This document shows positions 1 through 6,719 of a stretch of 7,449 bases of DNA, piece after piece. The DNA lies in the NCBI GenBank assembly GCA_002352125.1, contig DEHU01000130.1:1-7449 (forward strand), given 5' to 3'. Numbering within the stretch: position 1 is the first letter of the stretch; each line of letters begins with the position of its first letter. The notes below the pieces were generated by a model, which saw only the letters and a program-made list of their open reading frames with translations, searched no databases and was not told where the DNA came from. The DNA is from Competibacteraceae bacterium UBA2792. Its GTDB lineage: Bacteria; Pseudomonadota; Gammaproteobacteria; Competibacterales; Competibacteraceae. A program made the position numbers and the translations under genes.

Positions 1-471
1 GCTTTGGCGCGGGGCCGGCATCGCCCGCAGCACCGCGAAGTACCAAAAATAGATTTGCAGCAGAAGCGGAACGTTGCGGAACAGCTCGATATAAACCAGA
101 GCCAGCCGGGAAATCAGCCAATTCTTGGATAATCGAGCGACGCCGATCACGAAACCGATGACCGTAGCGAAAACCATTCCCAGCGCCGAGACCAGCAGGG
201 TGTTGAGCAAGGCTACCCAGAACACTCGGCCGTAACTGGACGCAGGGGAGTAGGGAAGCAAGCTTTGGAGGATGTCGAAGCCGGAAGGCGAAGATAGAAA
301 ACCAAAGCCGGAAGCGATGCCGAGCCGGCGCAGATTGTCCTGGGTATTTTCGAAAATGTAGAAACCGAAGACGACCGTGACGATGAGGGCGATGATCTGG
401 AACAGAATGGCCCGGACTTGGGGGTTGTTCCAGAACGGCGGTTTTACCGGAGTGGAGAACGGCTCGGTCAT
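1..471 (-). CDS. aapQ: Amino-acid ABC transporter permease, AapQ-type (partial, N-terminal 157 codons)
   Basis: This is an inner-membrane permease subunit of a polar amino-acid (PAAT family) ABC importer. It starts at an ATG whose first base is position 471 and is open for 157 codons until it leaves the window, so the C-terminal part (usually more than half of an AapQ protein) is missing. A first hydrophobic span covers about residues 20-40 (AILFQIIALIVTVVFGFYIF). A periplasmic loop follows, and the conserved permease core begins near residue 87 with ALLNTLLVSALG, then ATVIGFVIGVARLS and ELFRNVPLLLQIYFWYF (129-145). That last block is highly characteristic of AapQ/YhdX-type permeases. It lies 86 nt downstream of the binding-protein gene on the same strand, the usual aapJ-aapQ order. 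The Shine-Dalgarno is weak (GGGA about 8 nt upstream), so translation may depend on the preceding gene. Family assignment is firm; substrate range (broad L-amino acids) is inferred from the family. Confidence 0.93.
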   Translation of the reverse strand, partial: MTEPFSTPVKPPFWNNPQVRAILFQIIALIVTVVFGFYIFENTQDNLRRLGIASGFGFLSSPSGFDILQSLLPYSPASSYGRVFWVALLNTLLVSALGMVFATVIGFVIGVARLSKNWLISRLALVYIELFRNVPLLLQIYFWYFAVLRAMPAPRQS

Positions 472-511
472 GAAGATTCCCGGAAATGGGGAGAGTCCGT
501 GCGAGAACTCT

Positions 512-532
512 CCTCTCCCGTCGAGGGAGAGG
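512..532. other. Strong intercistronic hairpin between aapJ and aapQ
   Basis: CCTCTCCC (512-519) and GGGAGAGG (525-532) form a perfect 8-bp stem around a 5-nt loop. It lies 25 nt beyond the aapJ stop codon in the direction of transcription (minus strand) and before the aapQ start. No run of U follows, so it is not a classic intrinsic terminator. A second, mutually exclusive stem can form between GAGAGT (491-496) and ACTCTC (507-512). The position fits an mRNA-stabilising or attenuating element, of the kind often found after binding-protein genes that must be made in excess over the permease. The GGGAGAGG-type arms resemble dispersed REP-like repeats of proteobacteria, but only one copy is seen here. 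Structure is certain on paper; function is inferred. Confidence 0.6.
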
Positions 533-557
533 GATTAAAGACGAACGCTCGCGGTGG

Positions 558-1577
558 TCAGCGAACCGGCGGCGCGTACTGCAAACCGCCCTGACTCCAC
601 AACGCGTTCAGGCCGCGCTCGATTTTCAGCGGACTATCCTTGCCGACGTTGCGCTCGAAAATTTCGCTGTAGTTGCCAACCTGCTTGATCACGGTTGCCA
701 TCCAGTCGTTGGCCAGGCCAAAATCTTTACCTTTATCGCCCTCGATGCCGAGCAGCCGCTTTACGTCGGGGTTGGTGGATTTTTTCATTTCCTCGACGTT
801 CTTGGAATGAACGCCCAATTCTTCGGCATCGACCATGACGAAGAGAGTCCACTTGACGATGTCGAGCCAGTCATCGTCGCCGTGGCGGACCGCCGGTCCC
901 AGCGGTTCCTTGGAAATCACTTCGGGCAGCACGACGTATTCGTCCGGCTTGGCCAGCTTGATGCGCTGGGCGTACAACTGCGACTGGTCCGAAGTCAGCA
1001 CATCGCAGCGGCCGGCTTCCAGCGATTTGGCGCTTTCGTCGGATTTATCGTAGGTAATCGGGGTAAACTTCATCTTGTTGTTGCGGAAGTAGTCGCTCAG
1101 GTTCAGCTCGGTGGTGGTGCCGGCCTGTACGCACACGGTGGCGCCATCCAGTTGCTTGGCGCTTTTGACACCCAGCTTTTTGTTGATTAAAAATCCCTGA
1201 CCATCGTAATAAGTCACCCCGGCGAAGTTCATGCCCTGCGCCGAGTCGCGGCTAGAGGTCCAGGTCGTGTTGCGCGACAGCACGTCGATTTCGCCGGATT
1301 GCAGGGCGGTGAACCGCTCCTTGGCGGTAAGGGGGGTGAACTTGACCTTGCTGGAATCGCCGAACACGGCGGCGGCGATGCCGCGGCAGACGTCGGCATC
1401 AATGCCGCTGTAGTTACCTTTTTCATCGGCGTAGGAGAAGCCCGGCAGGCCGTCGCTGATCCCGCATTTGATGAAGCCGCGTTCTTTGATGGCGTTGAGT
1501 GTGGCGCCAGCGTGGGCGGTGCCGGCGGCGGTCAGCAACAATACGGCAACGGTGGCAAAAGTTTTGGGCCGGTTCAT
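558..1577 (-). CDS. aapJ: General L-amino-acid ABC transporter substrate-binding protein, AapJ-type
   Basis: This is a periplasmic solute-binding protein of SBP family 3, 339 residues, the usual AapJ length. The start chosen is the ATG at 1577, although the frame stays open upstream to 2294. At this ATG there is a GAGGAG Shine-Dalgarno 7 nt upstream, and the protein begins with a good Sec signal peptide: MNRPK, a hydrophobic core VAVLLLTAAG, and an AHA cleavage motif ending at residue 23. The mature protein opens with the typical LNAIKERGFIKCGISDGLPG, then GIDADVCRGIAAAVFGD, then FTALQSGEIDVLSRNTTWT, and later VCVQAGTTTELNLSDYF and LTSDQSQLYAQR. These blocks are diagnostic of the AapJ/YhdW branch rather than of GltI or HisJ. 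Four cysteines (in KCGIS, DVCRG, TVCVQ and GRCDV) could form disulfides. It delivers substrate to the AapQ/AapM permease encoded downstream. The upstream promoter is not clear from sequence; an AT-rich stretch at about 1606-1622 is the most plausible -10 area. Confidence 0.96.
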   Translation of the reverse strand: MNRPKTFATVAVLLLTAAGTAHAGATLNAIKERGFIKCGISDGLPGFSYADEKGNYSGIDADVCRGIAAAVFGDSSKVKFTPLTAKERFTALQSGEIDVLSRNTTWTSSRDSAQGMNFAGVTYYDGQGFLINKKLGVKSAKQLDGATVCVQAGTTTELNLSDYFRNNKMKFTPITYDKSDESAKSLEAGRCDVLTSDQSQLYAQRIKLAKPDEYVVLPEVISKEPLGPAVRHGDDDWLDIVKWTLFVMVDAEELGVHSKNVEEMKKSTNPDVKRLLGIEGDKGKDFGLANDWMATVIKQVGNYSEIFERNVGKDSPLKIERGLNALWSQGGLQYAPPVR

Positions 1578-1986
1578 TCGACATCTCCTCGGTGGACATG
1601 GTTGAAGCTTATTAATATTGATCGGACTACGGCGAAAAAAACAGTGCAACCTCACCAAATTCGAGGTACCGATGATATCGGACGCTTTTCCTTTGCGGGT
1701 TTTGAACGGCCGTTTGCCGGGCGAAATGCTGCGGGCGAGCCAACGGACGGATCGATGAACCCACCATGACCGCGCGCGCGCTGTGTGCTGGCGGGTTACC
1801 CGGCGCTCGCAATACCGTCGATCCGGTTCGCCAGGAATCGGGCGGCGTACAAACGCGCGAGCGGATTCGTCCCAGAGGTCGCCGCGAGCGGCATTCGCTG
1901 GGGGCGAATACGGTGGCGGAAGCGGCGATTTCCCGGCCGGCCGCCAGCATGCGAACAGCCGGGATCGAACGGGCGGTGGGGTCGTG
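1578..1986. other. Divergent spacer between the aap operon and the PRTase operon
   Basis: This 409-nt stretch separates two divergent operons, so it should carry both promoters. The aapJ-proximal part (about 1606-1650) is AT-rich, with a run of A at 1635-1641 and ATTAATAT near 1611-1618. That could form a minus-strand -10 element (TATTAA), but its -35 would be poor. A perfect 10-bp palindrome, AACGGCCGTT, sits at 1705-1714 and could be an operator half or chance. A CG-alternating tract at 1771-1781 is followed by TGTGTGC. Near the glycosyltransferase start, CCCGGC (1932-1937) and GCCGGG (1958-1963) could pair across a 20-nt loop. The stretch holds long but unconvincing open frames in several phases, as GC-rich DNA does. 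One of them (1766-1987) ends on the glycosyltransferase start codon. I see no convincing protein family, tRNA or terminator here. Confidence 0.5.
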
Positions 1987-2985
1987 ATGGAGAGGGCGAC
2001 ACCAGCCGGCAAGGCGCCAATTCGCGTTCTGTTGCTGGGCAAGCGTGGTAGCTTGGTATTGTGGCTAGAAAACATGCACCGCGCCTGCGTCCGGCTGGGA
2101 CTCGTCGCACGCGTATTTCCCACCAACGGCGACACGTTGGCCGCTCGCCTGCGGGTTCGATGGCATGGCCGCGCTGTGGCCAGCGGTTGGATGTTGTCCC
2201 GGTTCGAGCGCGATCTGGCGCGATTTCGTCCCGATCTGGTGTTGGTGGTGGGCGTGTTCGGTGTCCCGGCCGAATACTTTGGCGTGCTCGACATGCTCGC
2301 TTGGCATCCGCCCGTCGCCGGGCTGGTGGGAGAGCGTTTACCGGCCGTTGGCCGCGAGCGAGCCGATCACATTGATCGGCTTTATTACACCGATACCCGG
2401 TTTCTTCAAGACGCCGAAGAAACGGGTCTGACCGCACCCGGCCGTTATCTGCCGCTGGCGGTGGATGCAGAATTGTTCCGGCCAAGTCGAGCGGTCCGTC
2501 GTCCCGAACTGCTGTTCGTTGCCAGCCGCACCGCGTTTCGCGAATCCGTGGTACGGCGTTTGGACATGCCCGCCCGGATCGTCGGCACCGACTGGAGCGT
2601 TTTAGCGCGCGAGCGGTTTCATCGCGTCCGGAATCGCAAGATCGGCCGCAGTCACCTCGTCCAGTTGTATCGGCGTCACATCGCGGTGCTCAACGTCCGT
2701 AACGAAGCCAACGTGGAGCACGGTCTGAACCAACGCAGCTTTGAACCGCTGGCCTGCGGTACGCCAGTGTTGAACGACGATCTTCCTGATTTGCCGCTGT
2801 GTTTCGAGCCTGGCCGGGAGATTCTGGTCTATCGGGATACCGACGAACTCAACGATCTGGTGGGGCGATTGAGGCGGGATCGCTCTTTCGGAGCCAGCGT
2901 GGCGGAAGCGGGCCGGCAGCGAGTGCTGGCCGAGCATACATACTGTCATCGAGTGAAGGTTATTTTGAACGATCTAGATTTTTGA
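1987..2985 (+). CDS. CgeB-like GT-B glycosyltransferase (Glyco_trans_1_2 type)
   Basis: This is a predicted cytoplasmic glycosyltransferase of 332 residues, likely transferring a sugar from a nucleotide-sugar donor to an unknown acceptor. The start chosen is ATG 1987, preceded by a G-rich stretch (GGTGGGG). The frame is open 68 codons further upstream, but that part is Arg/Gly-rich and unlike the family. Residues about 10-40 (IRVLLLGKRGSLVLWLENMH) look like the first Rossmann strand and helix. FRPDLVLVVGVFG and the LPLAVDAELFRP linker match CgeB/DUF3880-type proteins. The C-terminal half carries the recognisable donor-site block RSFEPLACGTPVLNDD at residues 250-265, with E253 as the expected nucleotide-sugar ribose ligand. 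It then continues FEPGREILVYRDTDELNDLV, the typical PF13524 ending. It leads the plus-strand operon, 30 nt before the PRTase gene. The exact sugar and acceptor cannot be read from the sequence; a link to the nucleoside-like product of the following genes is inference. Confidence 0.82.
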   Translation: MERATPAGKAPIRVLLLGKRGSLVLWLENMHRACVRLGLVARVFPTNGDTLAARLRVRWHGRAVASGWMLSRFERDLARFRPDLVLVVGVFGVPAEYFGVLDMLAWHPPVAGLVGERLPAVGRERADHIDRLYYTDTRFLQDAEETGLTAPGRYLPLAVDAELFRPSRAVRRPELLFVASRTAFRESVVRRLDMPARIVGTDWSVLARERFHRVRNRKIGRSHLVQLYRRHIAVLNVRNEANVEHGLNQRSFEPLACGTPVLNDDLPDLPLCFEPGREILVYRDTDELNDLVGRLRRDRSFGASVAEAGRQRVLAEHTYCHRVKVILNDLDF

Positions 2986-3005
2986 ACGCCGGTCGAAACC
3001 GGAAC

Positions 3006-3009
3006 GGAG
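3006..3009 (+). promoter_or_regulatory. Ribosome binding site fixing a TTG start for the PRTase-TRSP gene
   Basis: GGAG at 3006-3009 stands 6 nt before the TTG at 3016. No ATG or GTG in this frame lies nearby that would keep the N-terminal segment. This supports a TTG start, which may keep expression low relative to the downstream ATG and GTG genes. Confidence 0.6.
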
Positions 3010-3015
3010 CCTACG

Positions 3016-4140
3016 TTGCGAACTGTGACGATACCGATTCGAGCGGGGCGGTTGACGATCCAGGTCCGGCGCGAGGAGTTGCCGCTGGAGGATTGCGTGA
3101 CCTATGCCACCCGCCAGAATCCCCGGCGGCTTTATCTGTTCGTCAGCAAGGTGCTGGGCAAGCACTGGCCGGTTCGACCCAGCGTCATGCGCGATGTCCA
3201 TGTCCGGCTGGCCAGCCAAATCGCCGGTTTGCCGGGGCCGGTATTGGTCGTTGGGATGGCGGAAACCGCCACTGCCTTGGGCCGGGGAGTCGCCGAAGAG
3301 ACGGCATCGCGGAGCGGGCGCGACGATGTATTGTACTTGCAAACCACCCGTTATCTTTTATCGCATCATCTTGCTTTCGGGTTCGATGAGTGCCACAGCC
3401 ACGCCCCCGATCACGCGGTCTATCTGCCCGACCCGACATTGCAACCCCTATTTCGGGCGGCGCGGACGCTGGTGCTGGTAGACGACGAAATCACCACCGG
3501 CCGTACTTTGGTCGAGCTAGCCCGCGCCTATTTTCGGCTCAATCCCCGGATCGAGCAGGTGGCTTTGGCATGCATCACCAATTGGCTGAGCGTTGCCCAA
3601 CGCCGGAGTTTGGCCGAAACGCTGGAAAGGCCGGCGCTGTTTCCGGCGCTGATCGAAGGCGATTTCGCATTCGAGTCGAACCCGGAATTTCCGCTGCCCG
3701 ACTTACCGGCCGTCGTGGCCGAGCCGAACCGGCGGCACGACGAAATAGTGGCCGATCCGGCGCGGACCGGATTGATCGCCGGGCGCTGGGCTGTACCCCG
3801 CCTGCCCAATTTGCCGCACAACCGCCCTTTGGCCGTCATCGGTACCGGCGAATACGTCTACACGCCGTTTCGCATCGCGCTTGCCTTGGAGGAACGAGGC
3901 CACGACGTGCGTTTTCAATCCACCACCCGCTCGCCGATCCTGGTCGGCGATGCTATCGCCAGCCGCCGGGAATTTCTGGACAACTACGGCGATGGCATTC
4001 CCAATTACCTCTATAACTTCGATCCACGACGCTTGCCGATCATCTGTTACGAACATCCCGCCATGCCGGCCACGCATTCTTTGCCCGACGAGATCGGTGG
4101 CCTGGCGCTGGTGACGGAGGAACCATGCCGCGCATCGTGA
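3016..4140 (+). CDS. Phosphoribosyltransferase with C-terminal TRSP domain (Ter-associated PRTase_2-TRSP)
   Basis: This predicted cytoplasmic phosphoribosyltransferase has 374 residues and starts at TTG. The N-terminal part (about residues 25-200) is a type-I PRTase fold. GPVLVVGMAETATALG near residue 75 forms the early strand and loop. LVLVDDEITTGRTLVEL (152-168) is a textbook PRPP-binding loop with the acidic pair D156/D157 and the TTG that holds the phosphate. A conserved HSHAPDHAVYLPDP segment precedes the loop. After a linker, a second domain (about 265-365) carries TGEYVYTPFRIALALE and the name-giving TRSP at 304-307, then NYLYNFDP and CYEHPAMP. This domain pair (PF15609 plus PF12500) is known mainly from biosynthetic operons beside tellurium-resistance genes, where it is predicted to join a base to PRPP in making a nucleoside-like molecule. 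Its 3' end overlaps the HAD gene by 16 nt. The base substrate is unknown. Family call is strong; reaction is predicted, not shown. Confidence 0.92.
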   Translation: MRTVTIPIRAGRLTIQVRREELPLEDCVTYATRQNPRRLYLFVSKVLGKHWPVRPSVMRDVHVRLASQIAGLPGPVLVVGMAETATALGRGVAEETASRSGRDDVLYLQTTRYLLSHHLAFGFDECHSHAPDHAVYLPDPTLQPLFRAARTLVLVDDEITTGRTLVELARAYFRLNPRIEQVALACITNWLSVAQRRSLAETLERPALFPALIEGDFAFESNPEFPLPDLPAVVAEPNRRHDEIVADPARTGLIAGRWAVPRLPNLPHNRPLAVIGTGEYVYTPFRIALALEERGHDVRFQSTTRSPILVGDAIASRREFLDNYGDGIPNYLYNFDPRRLPIICYEHPAMPATHSLPDEIGGLALVTEEPCRAS

Positions 4141-4865
4141 TCTTTCTCGATCTCGACGATACGATTTTGCAGACCGCTCCCAAATGCCCGCCCGGCGAGC
4201 CGGTCGAACCGGCGGCGGTGGATCGCGCTGGCCGGGCGCTGTCGTTCATGACCCGTGCCCAGCGGCGTTTGCTGGAGTTTTGGCTGGAGCGCAGCGAGGT
4301 GATTCCGGTCACGGGCCGCACCGATGACGCCTTGGAACGGGTGATGATCGAGTTCCGGTCCTGGCGGATCACCCATCACGGAGCGGTGATTCGCCAGCCC
4401 GATGGTCGGCTGCCGCCGTGGTGGCATGACGAAATCCGGCCCTTGCTAGCCACGGCCGAATCGTCTCTGCGAGATGTCGCCGCCCGGTTGCATGAGGGTG
4501 CGGCGACGGGCGGTTACCGGGTAAATCGCCATTCGGTCGAGGAGCGGCTGACTTATATCTCGGTCAAGTCCGACGACGACGGGTTGGCCTTGACTCGCGT
4601 GCGGGCGCGGTTGGAGGCGGTGGGGCTCCCGCCAGAACTGGCTTTGCACCACAACGGCAACAATTTTGCGCTGATGGTGAAAGGGACGCAGAAGCATGAT
4701 GCCGTCCGTCGGGTCGCGCGGGAATTGGAGCGGGAAGGCCCTATCGTTACCATCGGCGCGGGCGACAGTCTGACCGATATCCCCTTCCTGCGCGCCTGCG
4801 ATTTTGCCTTGGTGCCCAGAGATAGCCAGATCCAACGGGATACCTGGAGCGAGCGTTCGCCGTGA
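4125..4865 (+). CDS. HAD-superfamily phosphatase of the Ter-associated nucleoside module
   Basis: This predicted cytoplasmic phosphohydrolase has 246 residues and starts at ATG 4125 with a GGAGG Shine-Dalgarno at 4116-4120. All four HAD motifs are visible. Motif I is FLDLDDTIL with nucleophile D9 and acid/base D11. Motif II is PVTGRT with T63. A motif III lysine lies in VKGTQKHDAV (K186 or K190). Motif IV is GDSLTD with D214 and D218 for Mg2+. The segment between motifs II and III (about 85-185, including THHGAVI and LHHNGNNFAL) is a C2-type cap like those of Cof and sucrose-phosphate phosphatases. The enzyme is therefore likely to act on a small phosphorylated metabolite, plausibly a nucleotide or sugar phosphate made by the neighbouring PRTase. 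It overlaps the upstream gene by 16 nt and the downstream gene by 4 nt, strongly suggesting translational coupling. HAD membership is certain; the substrate is inferred from context only. Confidence 0.93.
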   Translation: MPRIVIFLDLDDTILQTAPKCPPGEPVEPAAVDRAGRALSFMTRAQRRLLEFWLERSEVIPVTGRTDDALERVMIEFRSWRITHHGAVIRQPDGRLPPWWHDEIRPLLATAESSLRDVAARLHEGAATGGYRVNRHSVEERLTYISVKSDDDGLALTRVRARLEAVGLPPELALHHNGNNFALMVKGTQKHDAVRRVARELEREGPIVTIGAGDSLTDIPFLRACDFALVPRDSQIQRDTWSERSP

Positions 4866-5944
4866 CGCCTTTCACCGGCAGCTATCGAGCCGAGGACGCG
4901 GTCTTTCTGCTAAAGCCGATGCGGCTGGATACGGTAGACGTGACGGCCAAGGAGCGGCTGATCCAGTCCGGCCAGCGTCACTATAGCGAAATGCTCGCGC
5001 CGGAACGGATGCCGGACCCGCATTATCTGGCTTTGTTCGGCGCCTTGACCGAACGCTACGCCGGGCGGCTGGCGGCGGAAATCCTGGCGCTGGCCGGTTA
5101 TCTGGCGGCGAGCCGGCCGCACGAAATCACCGTGGTTTCGCTGGCGCGCGCCGGTACACCAATCGGTGCGTTGCTGGTGCGCGCTTTGCGGCAACTCGGC
5201 CGAACGGACGCAAGGCATTACTCGATTTCGATCATCCGCGACCGGGGCATCGACGAAAACGCTTTGCGCTATATCCTGCGCCGGGAGAAGCGCGAGCCGG
5301 CGGGACTGGCGTTTGTGGACGGGTGGACCGCCAAGGGCGTGATCGGCGAGGAGTTGCGCCGGTCGCTGGAACGTTGGAACGCCAGCCAACCCGAACGGCT
5401 CGACGAGGCGCTACACGTCGTGTCGGACATCGGTGGCGTGGCCGACGTGGCGGCGACTTACGACGATTACGCCATTCCCAGCGGCATCCTGAACGCAACG
5501 GTATCCGGCTTGACCAGCCGTTCGATCCTCAACGCCGCCATCGGTCCGCACGATTTTCACGGTTGCGTGTTTTACGCCGATTTTGCCGCGCACGACCGCT
5601 CGACCTGGTTTCTCGATCAGGTGACGGAGCAGTTCGCCGGCATCGCGCCGACGGTGATATGCCGCGATCCAGAGAAACGGCGGGAGCGGCGGTGGGCGAT
5701 GACCGGTTTTCTGGCTTGCCTGAGTGAACGTTACCGGATCGGAAATCGCAATTTCGTCAAGCCGGGCGTGGCCGAAGCCACGCGGGTGTTGCTGCGCCGT
5801 TTGCCCGGTCTGTTGCTGCTGCGCGATCCCGGCGCGCCCGACGTCGAACATTTACGCCTGCTGGCGGAGCAGAAACGGGTTACCGTGGCCGTCGATCCGG
5901 CCATGCCCATTCAGGCCACTGCTCTGATCAAGGATTTGTCTTGA
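4862..5944 (+). CDS. stiP: StiP family protein (PRTase-like) with C-terminal PELOTA-type domain
   Basis: The protein has 360 residues and starts at GTG 4862 inside the HAD stop codon (GTGA, 4-nt overlap). The N-terminus matches the family from the start (FTGSY, FLLKP at 15-19, then KERLIQSGQRHYSEML at 30-45), which confirms the start. SLARAGTPIG (93-102) and FVDGWTAKG (151-159) look like the core strands and a degenerate PRPP loop: D153 is present but the second acidic residue is replaced. The family is called both 'cysteine protease StiP' and 'PRTase_1' in databases. An HGC at 233-235 is the only cysteine-bearing motif I would consider, and I cannot confirm a protease triad. Residues about 294-357, from GNRNFVKPGVAEATRVLLRRLP onward, fit the PELOTA_1 RNA-binding domain of the Ter-linked pathway. 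Last gene of the four-gene run, 23 nt from a convergent AIM24 gene; no clear terminator is seen. Its exact role is unknown. Confidence 0.88.
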   Translation: MTPFTGSYRAEDAVFLLKPMRLDTVDVTAKERLIQSGQRHYSEMLAPERMPDPHYLALFGALTERYAGRLAAEILALAGYLAASRPHEITVVSLARAGTPIGALLVRALRQLGRTDARHYSISIIRDRGIDENALRYILRREKREPAGLAFVDGWTAKGVIGEELRRSLERWNASQPERLDEALHVVSDIGGVADVAATYDDYAIPSGILNATVSGLTSRSILNAAIGPHDFHGCVFYADFAAHDRSTWFLDQVTEQFAGIAPTVICRDPEKRRERRWAMTGFLACLSERYRIGNRNFVKPGVAEATRVLLRRLPGLLLLRDPGAPDVEHLRLLAEQKRVTVAVDPAMPIQATALIKDLS

Positions 5945-5967
5945 TAAACGGGAGATGGATCGAGTGG

Positions 5968-6669
5968 CTAGCTGGCGGCTCCCTTGCGGGTCCAGGCCAG
6001 GAAGGCGTCTCGATTGCGCGAGCAGATCAACACCTTGCCTACACCGGAAAAGCGCAGTACGACGCCTTCGCCGCTGGTCACGCTGTTCAACAGATTGCCC
6101 AGCAGCCCAGAGCCCCCGCTGGCGGTCGTTACGGAGATTTCGTACCGCAGGCTGCTATCCCAGGCGACGACGTGGGCATTATCGATGATAGCGTCCTTGC
6201 CCGGTTCCACGTCCAGCATGAAGATCGAACCGAATCCGGAAGCCACCAGTTGCCCTTTGCCGGAAGCTTCCAGCACGAAAAAGCCGCCACTCTGGGCGAA
6301 CAGGGCGTTTCCCAAGCTCTGGGTCCGGGTCTGTAGCTGGACGTCGGTGGTGGCGGCCACGAAGGCGCCATCATTCAGCGTATAGCGCTGTGGTCCGATG
6401 TCGAGCACCTGCATCGCGCCCGGCAACATTGGCGACAGCAGGCAATCGCCGTCGCCGCGCGTCGCTTCGATATGCTGCTGGAAGAAGGATTCGCCGCTGG
6501 TCAAACGCCGCATCAAGGCGCGTCCAAGGCCGCCGGTCATTTTGCCTTGCAGGTCGAGGGTGGCTTCCATCATCACCATTGCATCGGATTCGCAGTAGAT
6601 TTTTTCGCCCTTGCGCAGAGAAACGTGCAGGAAAGGATCGATATCGCCGGTGATGGTAAAGGTGGGCAT
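5968..6669 (-). CDS. AIM24 / TIGR00266 family protein
   Basis: A 233-residue predicted cytoplasmic protein of the AIM24 family (PF01987), a double-stranded beta-helix fold without an assigned enzymatic activity. The frame is open upstream to 7227, but the start at 6669 is chosen because GAGG lies about 8 nt before it and the protein begins with the typical MPTFTITGDIDPFLHVSL. Family blocks follow in order: EKIYCESDAMVMME (about 22-35), KMTGGLGRALMRRLTSGESFF (43-63), VLDIGPQRYTLNDGAFVAAT, GFFVLEASGKGQLVASGFGS, VEPGKDAIIDNAHVVAWD and LNSVTSGEGVVLRFSGVGKV near the end. There is no signal peptide. It is transcribed against the PRTase operon and divergently from the C-C lyase gene, with which it shares a 118-nt promoter region. 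AIM24-like proteins are recurrent in stress-response neighbourhoods, including Ter ones as I recall. That supports a shared role here, but it could also be an independent housekeeping gene. Confidence 0.92.
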   Translation of the reverse strand: MPTFTITGDIDPFLHVSLRKGEKIYCESDAMVMMEATLDLQGKMTGGLGRALMRRLTSGESFFQQHIEATRGDGDCLLSPMLPGAMQVLDIGPQRYTLNDGAFVAATTDVQLQTRTQSLGNALFAQSGGFFVLEASGKGQLVASGFGSIFMLDVEPGKDAIIDNAHVVAWDSSLRYEISVTTASGGSGLLGNLLNSVTSGEGVVLRFSGVGKVLICSRNRDAFLAWTRKGAAS

Positions 6670-6690
6670 GAATGACCTCGGTTTGACGGA

Positions 6691-6719
6691 TTGCCTTGAG
6701 AGGATTCGTTCGATACAAA
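6691..6719 (+). promoter_or_regulatory. Possible sigma70-type promoter for the C-C lyase gene
   Basis: TTGCCT (6691-6696) and TACAAA (6714-6719) are separated by exactly 17 nt and lie in the AT-richer shared region between the two divergent genes. A second -10-like hexamer, GATAAT (6754-6759), has no matching -35. Both elements deviate from consensus, so this is only a candidate. The minus-strand promoter for the AIM24 gene must lie in the same 118 nt, but I could not pick it out. Confidence 0.25.

Noticed and set aside
486..1190. A plus-strand 234-residue open frame
   Set aside because: It is antisense to aapJ, whose family identity is clear; the predicted protein shows no recognisable motif.
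1640..1670. A sigma54-like promoter upstream of aapJ (GG and TTGCAC on the minus strand)
   Set aside because: The GG to GC gap is 7 nt rather than the 10 required, so it does not fit.
1783..1986. A 68-codon N-terminal extension of the glycosyltransferase
   Set aside because: It is low in hydrophobic content and Arg/Gly-rich, and nothing resembles the family before the Rossmann start after ATG 1987.
1578..2294. A 239-codon upstream extension of the aapJ frame on the minus strand
   Set aside because: It is rich in Arg/Pro/Ser, overlaps the well-supported glycosyltransferase on the other strand, and bypasses the signal peptide and Shine-Dalgarno at 1577.
3390..4016. A 208-residue plus-strand frame inside the PRTase-TRSP gene
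   Set aside because: It is an out-of-frame shadow of a gene with clear PRPP-loop and TRSP motifs; its composition is Arg/Gly/Pro-rich.
5945..5990. A terminator between the convergent StiP and AIM24 genes
   Set aside because: The only pairing seen (GGGAG with CTCCC) has a 24-nt loop and no U-tract, so I do not call it.
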